From Burkholderia sp. L27(2015) (GTDB lineage Bacteria; Pseudomonadota; Gammaproteobacteria; Burkholderiales; Burkholderiaceae): 64,000 bases of DNA. This document shows positions 8,520 through 16,516 of the stretch, piece after piece. The DNA lies in the NCBI RefSeq assembly GCF_009765705.1, contig NZ_LMUX01000021.1:413606-477605 (forward strand). Direction: 5' to 3'. The notes below the pieces were generated by a model. It had not been told where the DNA came from. It was given only the letters and a program-made list of their open reading frames with translations, and made no database searches. Every line of letters begins with the position of its first letter. The first letter of the stretch is position 1. A program made the position numbers and the translations under genes.

Positions 8520-9086
8520 ATGGCTATCATGCGGCGCGACATCATGACTGCGCGCGTTGCGCAAGCGGCGCGGCGCTGGCCGGCCCGCTTACTCGCCGTC
8601 GTGACAACGATCGCCACCGTGAATTGCGCATGCGCAAGCGGCGATCTATCGGACATTTCAGACTTGGGGCCGCCTGAGCCCGCTTTCAGCACTGGCTCTC
8701 AATCCGCCCGCGTCACGCAAAATGGCAGCGGCAATGCGGCACGCGTCGACCAGTCCGGCCTCAACGCTGCAGATGTGCTGCAGCAAGGTATCGCGAATAC
8801 TGCCCTGTCTGCGCAGACCGGCCAGCTCAACTGGACCTCGCTCTCGCAGTCCGGCATGGCCAACCAATTCGGCGCAAACCAGTCCGGTACACGCAACAGT
8901 GTGAGCGCTGCACAGACCGGCAATAACAATGCGGCGACTGTCGTTCAGGCCGGCACCGGTAACCAGGCCAAGGTTGTGCAGACCGGGAGCGCCAATACGG
9001 CCTATGTGCAACAGACCGGCATCAACTTGGGCGTGTCCGTTCGCCAAACCGGCAACGGCATGAGTGCAAGCGTCGTCCAGCGTTAG
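8520..9086 (+). CDS. Curlin-repeat protein, CsgB-like minor subunit
   Basis: The 188-residue exported protein has an N-terminal signal (WPARLLAVVTTIATV, ending CACASG) and about twelve beta-strand units of the curlin type, each approximating xQxGxxNxAxVxQ, such as QSGTRNSVSAAQTGNNNAAT. Twelve strands correspond to about six curlin repeats. Its position right after csgG and before a longer curlin suggests the nucleator role of CsgB (inference; sequence alone does not separate CsgA from CsgB). The start at 8520 was chosen because it places the signal helix at the N-terminus; starts at 8529 and 8547 are alternatives. Confidence 0.85.
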   Translation: MAIMRRDIMTARVAQAARRWPARLLAVVTTIATVNCACASGDLSDISDLGPPEPAFSTGSQSARVTQNGSGNAARVDQSGLNAADVLQQGIANTALSAQTGQLNWTSLSQSGMANQFGANQSGTRNSVSAAQTGNNNAATVVQAGTGNQAKVVQTGSANTAYVQQTGINLGVSVRQTGNGMSASVVQR

Positions 9087-9138
9087 GGCCCGCTGGTGCA
9101 GTCAGGTTTTCTTGGCCCATTACCTTGTGGAGTTGATC

Positions 9139-10254
9139 ATGAAACGGAACGCCCTTGTTATTTCGGTATGCTTATTATCTTCTGCCTGTTCTCAGGCATA
9201 TGCGCAGTCGACCAATGAAACAGCCACCATCAATCAGTACGATAACTTGCAAACCGCCACCATCAGCCAGACCGGCAGCAGAAACGATACGGTCTACATC
9301 GAACAGCACGACTTGAACAATACAGCAACGATCCTGCAGACCGATACTGCCGGCAATACCGTGAACTCGTATCAGAACGGCGTGCTAAACAGCAGCTCGG
9401 TCACTCAAACCGCTGAGACCGGCGACACCGACAACATCACCCAGCTTGGCAACCTGAATAACGCCGGTATGCAGCAACAGGGCGGCGAAGGCAATGTGGC
9501 CACCATTTACCAGTCCGGCTCGCAGAACACGGCGGGTATTGTGCAAAATGGAACCTTCTTCAACACGGACAACATCAACCAGACCGGCAGTGCCAATTCC
9601 GCCAGCATCCAGCAATCAGCCGATGAGAGCGCGGATATCGATGCGATCAACCAAACCGGCACTGCCAATAACGCGGTCGTGCTGCAACAAGCCGACGTCA
9701 ACAACACCATCACCATTGACCAAAGCGGCTCGCTTAACGTTGCAAGAATCTCGCAACAGAACGGCTCGTCCTTCAACACGGAGACCATCAATCAGTCAGG
9801 CAGCGGCAACAACGCAAGCATTCAGCAGGACAACAGCAGCTTCAACGCGTTGAACGTCTATCAATCGGGCTCGCTGAACACCGCGGGCATCACGCAAAAC
9901 AGTGCGAACGTTCAGACAGACACAGTGAATCAGTCTGGGATGAATAATCTCGTTGGTGTGCTGCAAGAAAACAGCGGCAACAACACCGTCAACATCAACC
10001 AGCAAAGCTCTTTGACTGGCCTTGGCAACACCGCCTACGTGACGCAGGAAGCGGCGTTCTTCTCCGACGCGACTGTAAATCAGACAGGGGGTAACAACTA
10101 CGCCGGCACGTATCAAGCCGGTTCGTATGAAAACCTCGATATTGCGCAGAACGGGAATTTCAACACGGCCTCTATCGCTCAGAGCGGCAGCCATAACACT
10201 GCCGCGATCAGCCAGACTGGCACAAGTAACTTGGCAAGTATCACTCAACATTAA
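9139..10254 (+). CDS. Very long curlin-repeat protein, CsgA-like major fibre subunit
   Basis: The 371-residue protein starts with a signal peptide (MKRNALVISVCLLSSA..., cleavage near AYAQ) and then consists almost entirely of curlin strands. I count about 30 strand units, some 15 double-strand repeats, against 5 repeats in E. coli CsgA. Two unit types alternate: QSGSxNTAxIxQ and SSFNTxxINQ, giving a period near 22 residues. It is extremely rich in Gln, Asn, Ser and Thr. The ATG at 9139 follows GTGGAGTTGATC. It would form the extracellular amyloid fibre. Confidence 0.88.
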   Translation: MKRNALVISVCLLSSACSQAYAQSTNETATINQYDNLQTATISQTGSRNDTVYIEQHDLNNTATILQTDTAGNTVNSYQNGVLNSSSVTQTAETGDTDNITQLGNLNNAGMQQQGGEGNVATIYQSGSQNTAGIVQNGTFFNTDNINQTGSANSASIQQSADESADIDAINQTGTANNAVVLQQADVNNTITIDQSGSLNVARISQQNGSSFNTETINQSGSGNNASIQQDNSSFNALNVYQSGSLNTAGITQNSANVQTDTVNQSGMNNLVGVLQENSGNNTVNINQQSSLTGLGNTAYVTQEAAFFSDATVNQTGGNNYAGTYQAGSYENLDIAQNGNFNTASIAQSGSHNTAAISQTGTSNLASITQH

Positions 10255-10278
10255 TCGCGAACAGGATTGTGACTCAGG

Positions 10279-10305
10279 AGGACGGCCGCCCCGTGCGGCT
10301 GTCCT
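10279..10305 (+). terminator. Hairpin after the curli operon
   Basis: AGGACGGCCGC pairs with GCGGCTGTCCT across a five-base loop (one G-T pair), 24 bases after the last curlin stop. There is no T-tract, so termination could need another factor. The gap up to 10539 shows no gene. Confidence 0.5.
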
Positions 10306-10539
10306 CTCCCCACAGGCAACGAGATTGATCGGTGTGCACGCGACGGCTGTACCAAATTGACACATCGGGTTTGACCTGACTGTGATAGTGGTATGGTGTG
10401 GGCGAGAACCGGAAACCGCCGTTCCAGATAATCGAAACCTTGGCGAGGCTGTAGCGGATATTCTTTTTTAAATGATATTTCGCTAATAGCGCCGAGGGAT
10501 GCGATGTTCTGCAGATAGTCAGGAAATCAGGAGACGGCG

Positions 10540-12345
10540 TTGCACCGAACTTACCCCTACCCCTTGGTGTCGCCGATTGTCGAGCAGCACCGCTTGTACG
10601 TGCTGCAGGCCTCAAGCTTGCTGGACACGCCACCCGATGCGGCGCTCGACCGCATCGCCGAGCTTGCCGGAGAAGTCCTCAAATCTCCGATCGCACTGAT
10701 CTCATTGATCGACGAGACGCGCCAGTGGTTCAAGGCCCGCGTCGGTACCTCAATGGAGCAAGCTAGCCGGCAAGACGCGTTTTGTGCCCATACCATCCTT
10801 GGGGACGACGTATTGGTCATCCCCGACGCCACGCTCGACCTGCGCTTCGCTCAAAACAGGCTAGTTCTCGGCGAACCGAAGATTCGGTTTTATGCGGGAG
10901 CGCCGTTGCGCACGCGCGGCGGCGTCTCATTGGGCACGCTGTGCGTGATCGATACCGAACCGCGCAACGACTTCGACGATGAGCAACGCATCCAGCTGAA
11001 ACAAATGGCGCAATTAGCCATGGACCGAATTGAGACGCTGCGCGACATCGCTTTCGTGGATCCAGCCACGAAAATGTTGAACCGGGCTCGCTTTTCCGAA
11101 GACATTCGCATCGTTTTTGAAAGCCGCAATTCGGGCTCGAGTCTCGACACAATCGCGCCTAGCCATGCGGTGATCATTGATGTCTGCTCGCTGTCCTACC
11201 TCGACCAGACTTCGACCGCCGTCGGCGTTATCGCGGCCGATAGACTTTTGGCCACGATGGCCGCACGCATAGAGCAAGCCTTGGTTGGCAACACACTATA
11301 CCGCCTCGGCTACGCCCGGTACGGTGTGCTCGTAGTCGGTGGGGAGGCCGCGGCGTTGCGCATCATCGAGGGCGCGCTTCAGGCCTTCGACGCGCCTTTG
11401 ATGATGAAGCAGATTCCGATCGACCTGACGCCATGTGCAGGAATTGTTGAGTTGTCGCGTCTGGATGAACACACCGATGTATTGAGAGCACTGGCGACTG
11501 CGTCGGAAACCGCGCGCCGCACACGTGTGCCCTACCGTAAATTTCTTAAACGGATGTTCGCGACACAAGAGCGAACGTTCTTCATTCTTAATTCCTTGCG
11601 TCGCGCGCTGCTGGAAGACGATGAGTTGCGCTTGGTGTATCAGCCTCGCATCGACTTGGCGACACGCAACTGCACCGGCGTCGAAGCGTTGTTGCGCTGG
11701 TCGCACCCGGTGCTCGGCGAGATATCGCCGGTCGAATTCATTCCCCTGGCGGAGCGCACTTCGTTGATGAGTGCGCTGACCGATTGGGTGATGGACCGGG
11801 GGCTAAAGCAACTGGCCGTATGGCGCAAGCAAGGCTATGCGTTGAAGATGTCGATCAATGTGTCAGTTCTCGACCTCCAGCAACCGCGCTTCGCGGTGCA
11901 CTACGCCTCCGTGTTGCAAACCCATGGCATAGATCCGAGCCAGTGTGAGATCGAAGTCACCGAGAGCTCACTGGCCAACGATGCGGTACCCGTTATCGCG
12001 AATCTGCGGAAAGTGTCGGAGCTGGGCAGCGTGATCGCAATCGATGACTTTGGGAGCGGTTACAGCAACCTCGCTAAGCTGCATCTGTATTACGCCTCGG
12101 TGCTGAAAATCGACCAGAGTCTGGTGCGCCAAATGCTGAACAGCGCTCAAACTCGTATCATCGTCGAGGCGATAGTCGACCTGGCACATAAGCTCGACTA
12201 TCGCGTGGTGGTGGAAGGTGTTGAAACCCGTGAGATCTATGACGCTGTGACGGATTGGCGTTGCGACGAAGCTCAGGGGTATGAGATCGCGAAACCGTTG
12301 ACGGCGCAGGAGTTTGAGGCTTGGTATCTGGCGTTGCAGCGTTAG
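10540..12345 (+). CDS. GAF - degenerate GGDEF - EAL protein, probable cyclic-di-GMP phosphodiesterase
   Basis: The 601-residue cytoplasmic protein has a GAF domain (about 20-165, FCAHTILGDDVLVIPDA), a GGDEF-like domain (about 170-330) and an EAL domain (about 350-595). The GGDEF signature is lost: the active-site turn reads RLGYARYGVLV, so cyclase activity is not expected. The EAL domain keeps EALLRW, SINVS, EVTES, IDDFGSGYSNL, KIDQ, VEGVET and QGYEIAKPL, so hydrolysis of cyclic-di-GMP is likely. The start is TTG with an AGGAG site six bases upstream. It follows the curli operon; since curli is controlled by this messenger in enterobacteria, a link is plausible but not shown. Confidence 0.88.
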   Translation: MHRTYPYPLVSPIVEQHRLYVLQASSLLDTPPDAALDRIAELAGEVLKSPIALISLIDETRQWFKARVGTSMEQASRQDAFCAHTILGDDVLVIPDATLDLRFAQNRLVLGEPKIRFYAGAPLRTRGGVSLGTLCVIDTEPRNDFDDEQRIQLKQMAQLAMDRIETLRDIAFVDPATKMLNRARFSEDIRIVFESRNSGSSLDTIAPSHAVIIDVCSLSYLDQTSTAVGVIAADRLLATMAARIEQALVGNTLYRLGYARYGVLVVGGEAAALRIIEGALQAFDAPLMMKQIPIDLTPCAGIVELSRLDEHTDVLRALATASETARRTRVPYRKFLKRMFATQERTFFILNSLRRALLEDDELRLVYQPRIDLATRNCTGVEALLRWSHPVLGEISPVEFIPLAERTSLMSALTDWVMDRGLKQLAVWRKQGYALKMSINVSVLDLQQPRFAVHYASVLQTHGIDPSQCEIEVTESSLANDAVPVIANLRKVSELGSVIAIDDFGSGYSNLAKLHLYYASVLKIDQSLVRQMLNSAQTRIIVEAIVDLAHKLDYRVVVEGVETREIYDAVTDWRCDEAQGYEIAKPLTAQEFEAWYLALQR

Positions 12346-12482
12346 GCACTATGGATCATCGCAAAGCTTGCAGGCGACGCTCGGCCCCAGACCTATTCGA
12401 AATCAACTCATTCTAGGCACTCAGCCGCGGCATAGTGCTGTTTGCCACTATCCTGTCGTCGGAATCGGTTAGTAAATTAACT

Positions 12483-13340
12483 ATGACAACAGTTCGCCCG
12501 GGCCTCGCCCTGATCCGTTTTTTTTCCTTGCTGGCCGGCATAGTGCTCTTGGTGTTTGGCATGACAAGCTGTGCAGACCCGAACGCACACGCTGACGCGA
12601 TGGCAAAGCCGGCCGGCCTGCAACGTGACGAGGTTGCCGCAGGGCCATTCGTGCTGACAACCTTTGTCCGCATCACCCGCCCCGATCTGCCACTGACGAT
12701 CTATATCGAGGGCGATGGTTTGGCCTGGCTTTCGCGCACCGAACCCTCTGACGATCCCACGCCACACAAGGCGCTGGGCTTGTCGCTGGCGGTGGTTGAT
12801 CCGGGCGCCAACGTCGTTTATCTGGCCCGTCCCTGTCAATTTACCGCGAGGTCGGACAACCCCAATTGCGACGTGGTGTACTGGACCAGCAAGCGCTATG
12901 GAGAGGAAGTGGTCACCGCGATGAACCAGGCGGTGACACACTATGCGGCTCGCACGCCCGGGCAGCCCATCAATCTCATCGGCTACTCAGGAGGCGGCGC
13001 ATTGGCCATGCTGATCGCCGCGCGGCGCAACGATCTGGCTTCGCTGCGTACAATCGCGGGCAATCTGGACCAAGCCGAAGTAAACCGCCTGCACCAAGTA
13101 TCGGCGATGCCCGATTCGCTCAATGCCATTGACGTTGCACGGCAGTTGAACCGGATACCGCAGATTCACTTCAGCGGAGCAGACGATACGACGGTACCGC
13201 CCGAGATTGCGCTGCGATACGCCGCTGCGGCCAGCGGCAATTGCACCCGCGCTCGAATCGTTGCCGGCATGTCGCATGAAAGCGATTGGGCGGGACAATG
13301 GGCCGCGCTATTGCAGGAGGTACCGCACTGCGGTCCATGA
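12483..13340 (+). CDS. Alpha/beta hydrolase lipoprotein
   Basis: From the ATG at 12483 the 285-residue protein begins with a lipoprotein signal (helix LIRFFSLLAGIVLLVFG, lipobox MTSC). The nucleophile elbow is GYSGGGA, the acid is probably in SGADDTTVPP and the His in MSHESDW, giving a complete triad. Family members are serine esterases or lipases; substrate is unknown. A GTG at 12435 would add 16 residues before the signal and is less likely. Neighbours on both sides are on the same strand but separated by more than 125 bases. Confidence 0.75.
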   Translation: MTTVRPGLALIRFFSLLAGIVLLVFGMTSCADPNAHADAMAKPAGLQRDEVAAGPFVLTTFVRITRPDLPLTIYIEGDGLAWLSRTEPSDDPTPHKALGLSLAVVDPGANVVYLARPCQFTARSDNPNCDVVYWTSKRYGEEVVTAMNQAVTHYAARTPGQPINLIGYSGGGALAMLIAARRNDLASLRTIAGNLDQAEVNRLHQVSAMPDSLNAIDVARQLNRIPQIHFSGADDTTVPPEIALRYAAAASGNCTRARIVAGMSHESDWAGQWAALLQEVPHCGP

Positions 13341-13469
13341 CTACGCACCGTAGGCTTCCCTCGACGTACGCGATAGCCTATTACTCGGCGGCAGGGATAT
13401 CATGCTGGAGTCGTTAAAAACATATCGTCCGTGGGTCTATCGTGTCAACACGCCCCCTGTGGAGTCATC

Positions 13470-14441
13470 ATGTCGTCCGACCGCTCCGATGTCTTGTCCC
13501 AGGTACTTAAGCTGATTCGTCTTCGCGGTGATTACGTCTTCCATGGGGAACTGGGGACCTCTACCGATGTGACCTTCCCCCCAGGTCCTGCCGCCTTTTT
13601 ACATTTGCGCTCGGGAGAACTGTCGGTTTCCCAACGTGATGGGGACCCAGTGCTGTTGCAGCAAGGTGACTTCGTTCTTCTGCCCCATGCAGATGGACAT
13701 ACGATTCGAGCCAAGGCCGGCGGCGACGCACGTCGACACTTCGAGGCGAATGTGAACGTTACGCCTCATACGCCCGCTCAAACGTTGAGGTGGGCGACTG
13801 ACGACGACATCGCGGGACGCTTTCTCTCCGGCTCATTCTATTTTGACGGAGCGCCATTGCGATCTTTGCTCACAGGGCTTCCCGGGCTTATCCATCTGAC
13901 TTGCGACAAGACTTGCGAACCACCCTGGCTAGCCTCCATCTCCCATTTCCTGGACATGGAATCGCGCACCGCCAGCGCGGGGACGTCGCTGATGATCTCG
14001 CGGCTTATCGATTTACTCGTTATCCGCACGTTGCGCATGTGGGTCCACAGCCAAGGCGACCGGCTCGGGTGGCTTTCCGGGCTGAGCGACGAACGCATCG
14101 GACGGGCATTGAACGCCATGCATCTGAAGCCTGCTCACGCATGGACCGTCGAATCGCTTGCGGAAACTGCGGCGATGTCACGATCGATATTCTCGGATCG
14201 CTTCACTGCGGTGGTCGGAATATCCCCGCTGCGCTATTTGACGCGGTGGCGATTGACGATCGCGGCAGACTTGCTGCGCGCAGGTACCCTCAAAGTGACC
14301 GACGTGGCCCATGGTGCGGGCTACGGCTCAGAAGCGGCTTTTAGCCGCGCGTTCAAGGCGCAGTTTGGATATCCGCCCCGTGACGCGCATCGGATTGCAC
14401 AGAATGGAATCTTTCTCGCACGAAGTTCGGGAAACCTTTGA
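13470..14441 (+). CDS. AraC-family regulator, copy 1 of a paralogous pair
   Basis: The 323-residue protein has a cupin-type sensor of the AraC_binding_2/cupin_6 kind (DVLSQVLKLIRLRGDYVF, QGDFVLLPHADGH) and a C-terminal HTH (MSRSIFSDRFTAVVG, GYGSEAAFSRAFKAQFGYPP). It is strongly similar, also in nucleotide sequence, to the gene at 16517. ATG 13470 is preceded by TGGAG; a GTG at 13431 is an alternative. It converges with the hydrolase at 14453 with 11 bases between stops. The two AraC genes flank two divergent hydrolases that they probably control (inference). Confidence 0.9.
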   Translation: MSSDRSDVLSQVLKLIRLRGDYVFHGELGTSTDVTFPPGPAAFLHLRSGELSVSQRDGDPVLLQQGDFVLLPHADGHTIRAKAGGDARRHFEANVNVTPHTPAQTLRWATDDDIAGRFLSGSFYFDGAPLRSLLTGLPGLIHLTCDKTCEPPWLASISHFLDMESRTASAGTSLMISRLIDLLVIRTLRMWVHSQGDRLGWLSGLSDERIGRALNAMHLKPAHAWTVESLAETAAMSRSIFSDRFTAVVGISPLRYLTRWRLTIAADLLRAGTLKVTDVAHGAGYGSEAAFSRAFKAQFGYPPRDAHRIAQNGIFLARSSGNL

Positions 14442-14452
14442 CATTCACCGCA

Positions 14453-15217
14453 CTAAGCGTGACCTGCCGCCTCTAATATAAGGTTCGAGATTTCTTTAGG
14501 ATGTGAAATCATCGAAACATGACTGGACTTCAACTCGATCGTCTTGGCATTCATGCGCTTGGCCATAAACCGTTCGAGATCGGGATTGATCGTTCTGTCC
14601 TCAGTTGAAACCGCGTAGAAGCTAGGCTTTGAGCGCCACGCCGCCTGGGTGGTCCGGCCTGCCAGCAGCGCTTTATTAAAGGGCTCTTGAACGGCGAAAA
14701 GCGCCCGGGCTTTCTTTTCAGGAAGGTCACCCGCAAAATCGCGCAAGAAGGCCTCCTCGCTTAAGCGTCCCTCGTCACCGTCAAAGATGATCCCAGCCGA
14801 TGCAGGTGGAGTCGGATAGGTTTTGGCGAGCGCTGCGTAGTCTTCGCCGGCATCGGGAGCCCGCGCAGCCACATACACAAGAGAGGTCACCTTCGGATCG
14901 ACTCCCGCCTCAGTGACGATCATGCCCGAAAACGAGTGTCCCACTAGTACCGTGGGCCCGTCCTGCCGCGCCAAAACTCGCTGAGTTGCGGCAACGGCGT
15001 CTGCCAGAGTGGTGAGTGGGTTTTGGACCGAGGTTACGTTCAGCCCCGCTGCTTGGAGGCGGGGAATGACCTCGGACCAGCACGAGCCGTCAGCGAACAA
15101 ACCGTGAACGAGCACAACATTGCGCGCCTGAGGGCCTGTTTGCGATCGCGCTGTCATAGGCAGCACTGACGCAGCAACACCGGCGAGAAGAAAGGTAGAA
15201 AAATCGCGACGATTCAT
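14453..15217 (-). CDS. Exported alpha/beta hydrolase, copy 1
   Basis: The 254-residue protein starts at ATG 15217 after GGGGAA and has a Tat-like N-terminus MNRRDFSTFLLAG, so it is probably exported folded. The mature part is an alpha/beta hydrolase of the EstC/salicylate-esterase-like group: VVLVHGLFADGSCW, nucleophile elbow VGHSFSG, and a C-terminal SSHVSMISHP with the catalytic His. It is paralogous to the divergent gene at 15560. A longer reading frame upstream to 15442 crosses the promoter element and lacks a ribosome site. Confidence 0.82.
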   Translation of the reverse strand: MNRRDFSTFLLAGVAASVLPMTARSQTGPQARNVVLVHGLFADGSCWSEVIPRLQAAGLNVTSVQNPLTTLADAVAATQRVLARQDGPTVLVGHSFSGMIVTEAGVDPKVTSLVYVAARAPDAGEDYAALAKTYPTPPASAGIIFDGDEGRLSEEAFLRDFAGDLPEKKARALFAVQEPFNKALLAGRTTQAAWRSKPSFYAVSTEDRTINPDLERFMAKRMNAKTIELKSSHVSMISHPKEISNLILEAAGHA

Positions 15218-15262
15218 TACGGGTTCCCCATCAAAGTTGCCGGACGCCGGCGTTCGACTAAG

Positions 15263-15492
15263 CACTCTAGAGAAAGTACCGGCGGCTGACCATATCGCAG
15301 CGTCCGGCTTACATGATCCATCGTCCAGCCGATGCGCTTCAGGTTTGACAATGCGTCGCTTCATTATCGTCTTTATCGCGAGACCAAGGTTGTTTTCGCC
15401 GGCCCCAAAAATGTGAATCACGTCGACCGGACGATAGATCATGCAAACCGGACGCCGCGATATGGTCAGTCATCGGTACTTTCTCTAGAGTG
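15263..15492. promoter_or_regulatory. Mirrored divergent promoter element, 74-bp inverted arms
   Basis: Bases 15263-15336 recur as the reverse complement of 15419-15492 with about ten or eleven mismatches in 74 positions. The arms share CACTCTAGAGAAAGTACCG, then CTGACCATATCGC, GCGTCCGG, CATGATC and ATCGTCC. Each arm has the same orientation and lies 46-67 bases upstream of one of the two divergent hydrolase genes, with 82 bases between arms. Such a layout fits a duplicated promoter/operator read by the flanking AraC proteins. The region 15218-15559 holds no other gene. Confidence 0.7.
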
Positions 15493-15559
15493 GATAACCG
15501 AACTCCTTCCATCTTCGGTGGAAGTAGATCTCTCCCGCAAACCCTAGTTCGGAGCCTCC

Positions 15560-16345
15560 ATGCTTAAGTACTTCAAGCGTCTTGCGACGACGTTCTTCGC
15601 TGCCATACTCATGATCTCGTCAGGTATCTTCGCCCAGAGCGCCAGTGCCACCACCGGCGCCACCGTTGTATTGGTGCATGGCGCCTGGGCCGACGGTTCA
15701 AGTTGGTCTCCCATCATTTCGATATTGCAGAAACGCGGCCTTAAGGTCGTCGCAGTTCAACTGCCGCGAACCTCCCTGGCCAACGATGCAGCCGTCGTTT
15801 CCCAGGCGATCGAGGCACAAAGCGGACCCGTCATTCTGGTCGGTCACTCCTACGGCGGAGCGGTCATATCGCAAGCCGGCAATTCACCCAAGGTGGCTGC
15901 GCTGGTCTACGTTTCGGCATTTGCTCCGAACGACGGCCAGTCGATCAATGACATGATCAGTCCATTTCCCAAGGCTGCGTGGCAGAGCGGCATCGTTGTC
16001 AATTCCGCCGGTTACCTCAGCATCTCGACCGATACATTCGTGAAGAGCTTCGCACCGGACATTCCGAAGAATATCGCCACCGTGCTTGCGGCTACGCAAG
16101 GCCCCTTGTTCGCACACTGCCTGGATGACAAGGTGACAGTGGCCGCTTGGAAGTCGAAGCCGTCTTGGTGGGTCTATGGCGATAAGGATCAAATCATCCC
16201 GCCCCAACTGCAGCAAGGCGAGGCACACGCCATCAACGCCAAACTCACGGTGATCCCAGGCGGAAGTCACCTCACGCTGGTAACACACCCGAAGGCCGTC
16301 GCGGACGTCATCATCGACGCCGTGAACAAGGCAGCAAATCCCTAG
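15560..16345 (+). CDS. Exported alpha/beta hydrolase, copy 2
   Basis: The 261-residue protein has a Sec-type signal (LATTFFAAILMISSGIFA, cleavage near AQSASA) rather than the Tat-like signal of its divergent paralogue. Motifs: VVLVHGAWADGSSW, nucleophile elbow VGHSYGG, acid in YGDKDQIIPP and His in GGSHLTLVTHP. It resembles periplasmic alpha/beta hydrolases of unknown substrate common in Burkholderia. It shares the mirrored promoter arm with the gene at 14453 and is followed by an inverted repeat and the second AraC gene. Confidence 0.85.
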   Translation: MLKYFKRLATTFFAAILMISSGIFAQSASATTGATVVLVHGAWADGSSWSPIISILQKRGLKVVAVQLPRTSLANDAAVVSQAIEAQSGPVILVGHSYGGAVISQAGNSPKVAALVYVSAFAPNDGQSINDMISPFPKAAWQSGIVVNSAGYLSISTDTFVKSFAPDIPKNIATVLAATQGPLFAHCLDDKVTVAAWKSKPSWWVYGDKDQIIPPQLQQGEAHAINAKLTVIPGGSHLTLVTHPKAVADVIIDAVNKAANP

Positions 16346-16353
16346 CCTTACGA

Positions 16354-16420
16354 TCGCTCGCTCGGTCGAAACCAAGGGCGCAGGGATAGCGCTGCGCGGA
16401 AGCTACGACCGAGCGAGCGA
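16354..16420. repeat. Perfect 15-bp inverted repeat with nested hairpin
   Basis: TCGCTCGCTCGGTCG at 16354-16368 is exactly reverse-complemented at 16406-16420. The 37-base loop contains a further GCGCAG/CTGCGC stem. It begins nine bases after the hydrolase stop, so it may act as a terminator, though there is no T-tract. Confidence 0.7.
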
Positions 16421-16516
16421 GTTGGACAAGGCATTGAATTCGCCTCGTCAGGCAATCCTCTGTGCAATTACAGAGGATTTCAAACTAATTTATAGATCGA
16501 CTGAGCGTCATTTTAA

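Noticed and set aside
8700-10254. Repeated spacing that might suggest a CRISPR-like array
   Set aside because: The periodicity is in the protein (curlin strands), units vary in sequence, and there are no identical repeats with unique spacers.
10540-12345. Diguanylate cyclase function for the GAF-GGDEF-EAL protein
   Set aside because: The GG[DE]EF turn is replaced by YARYG, so cyclase activity is not supported; only the EAL domain keeps its catalytic residues.
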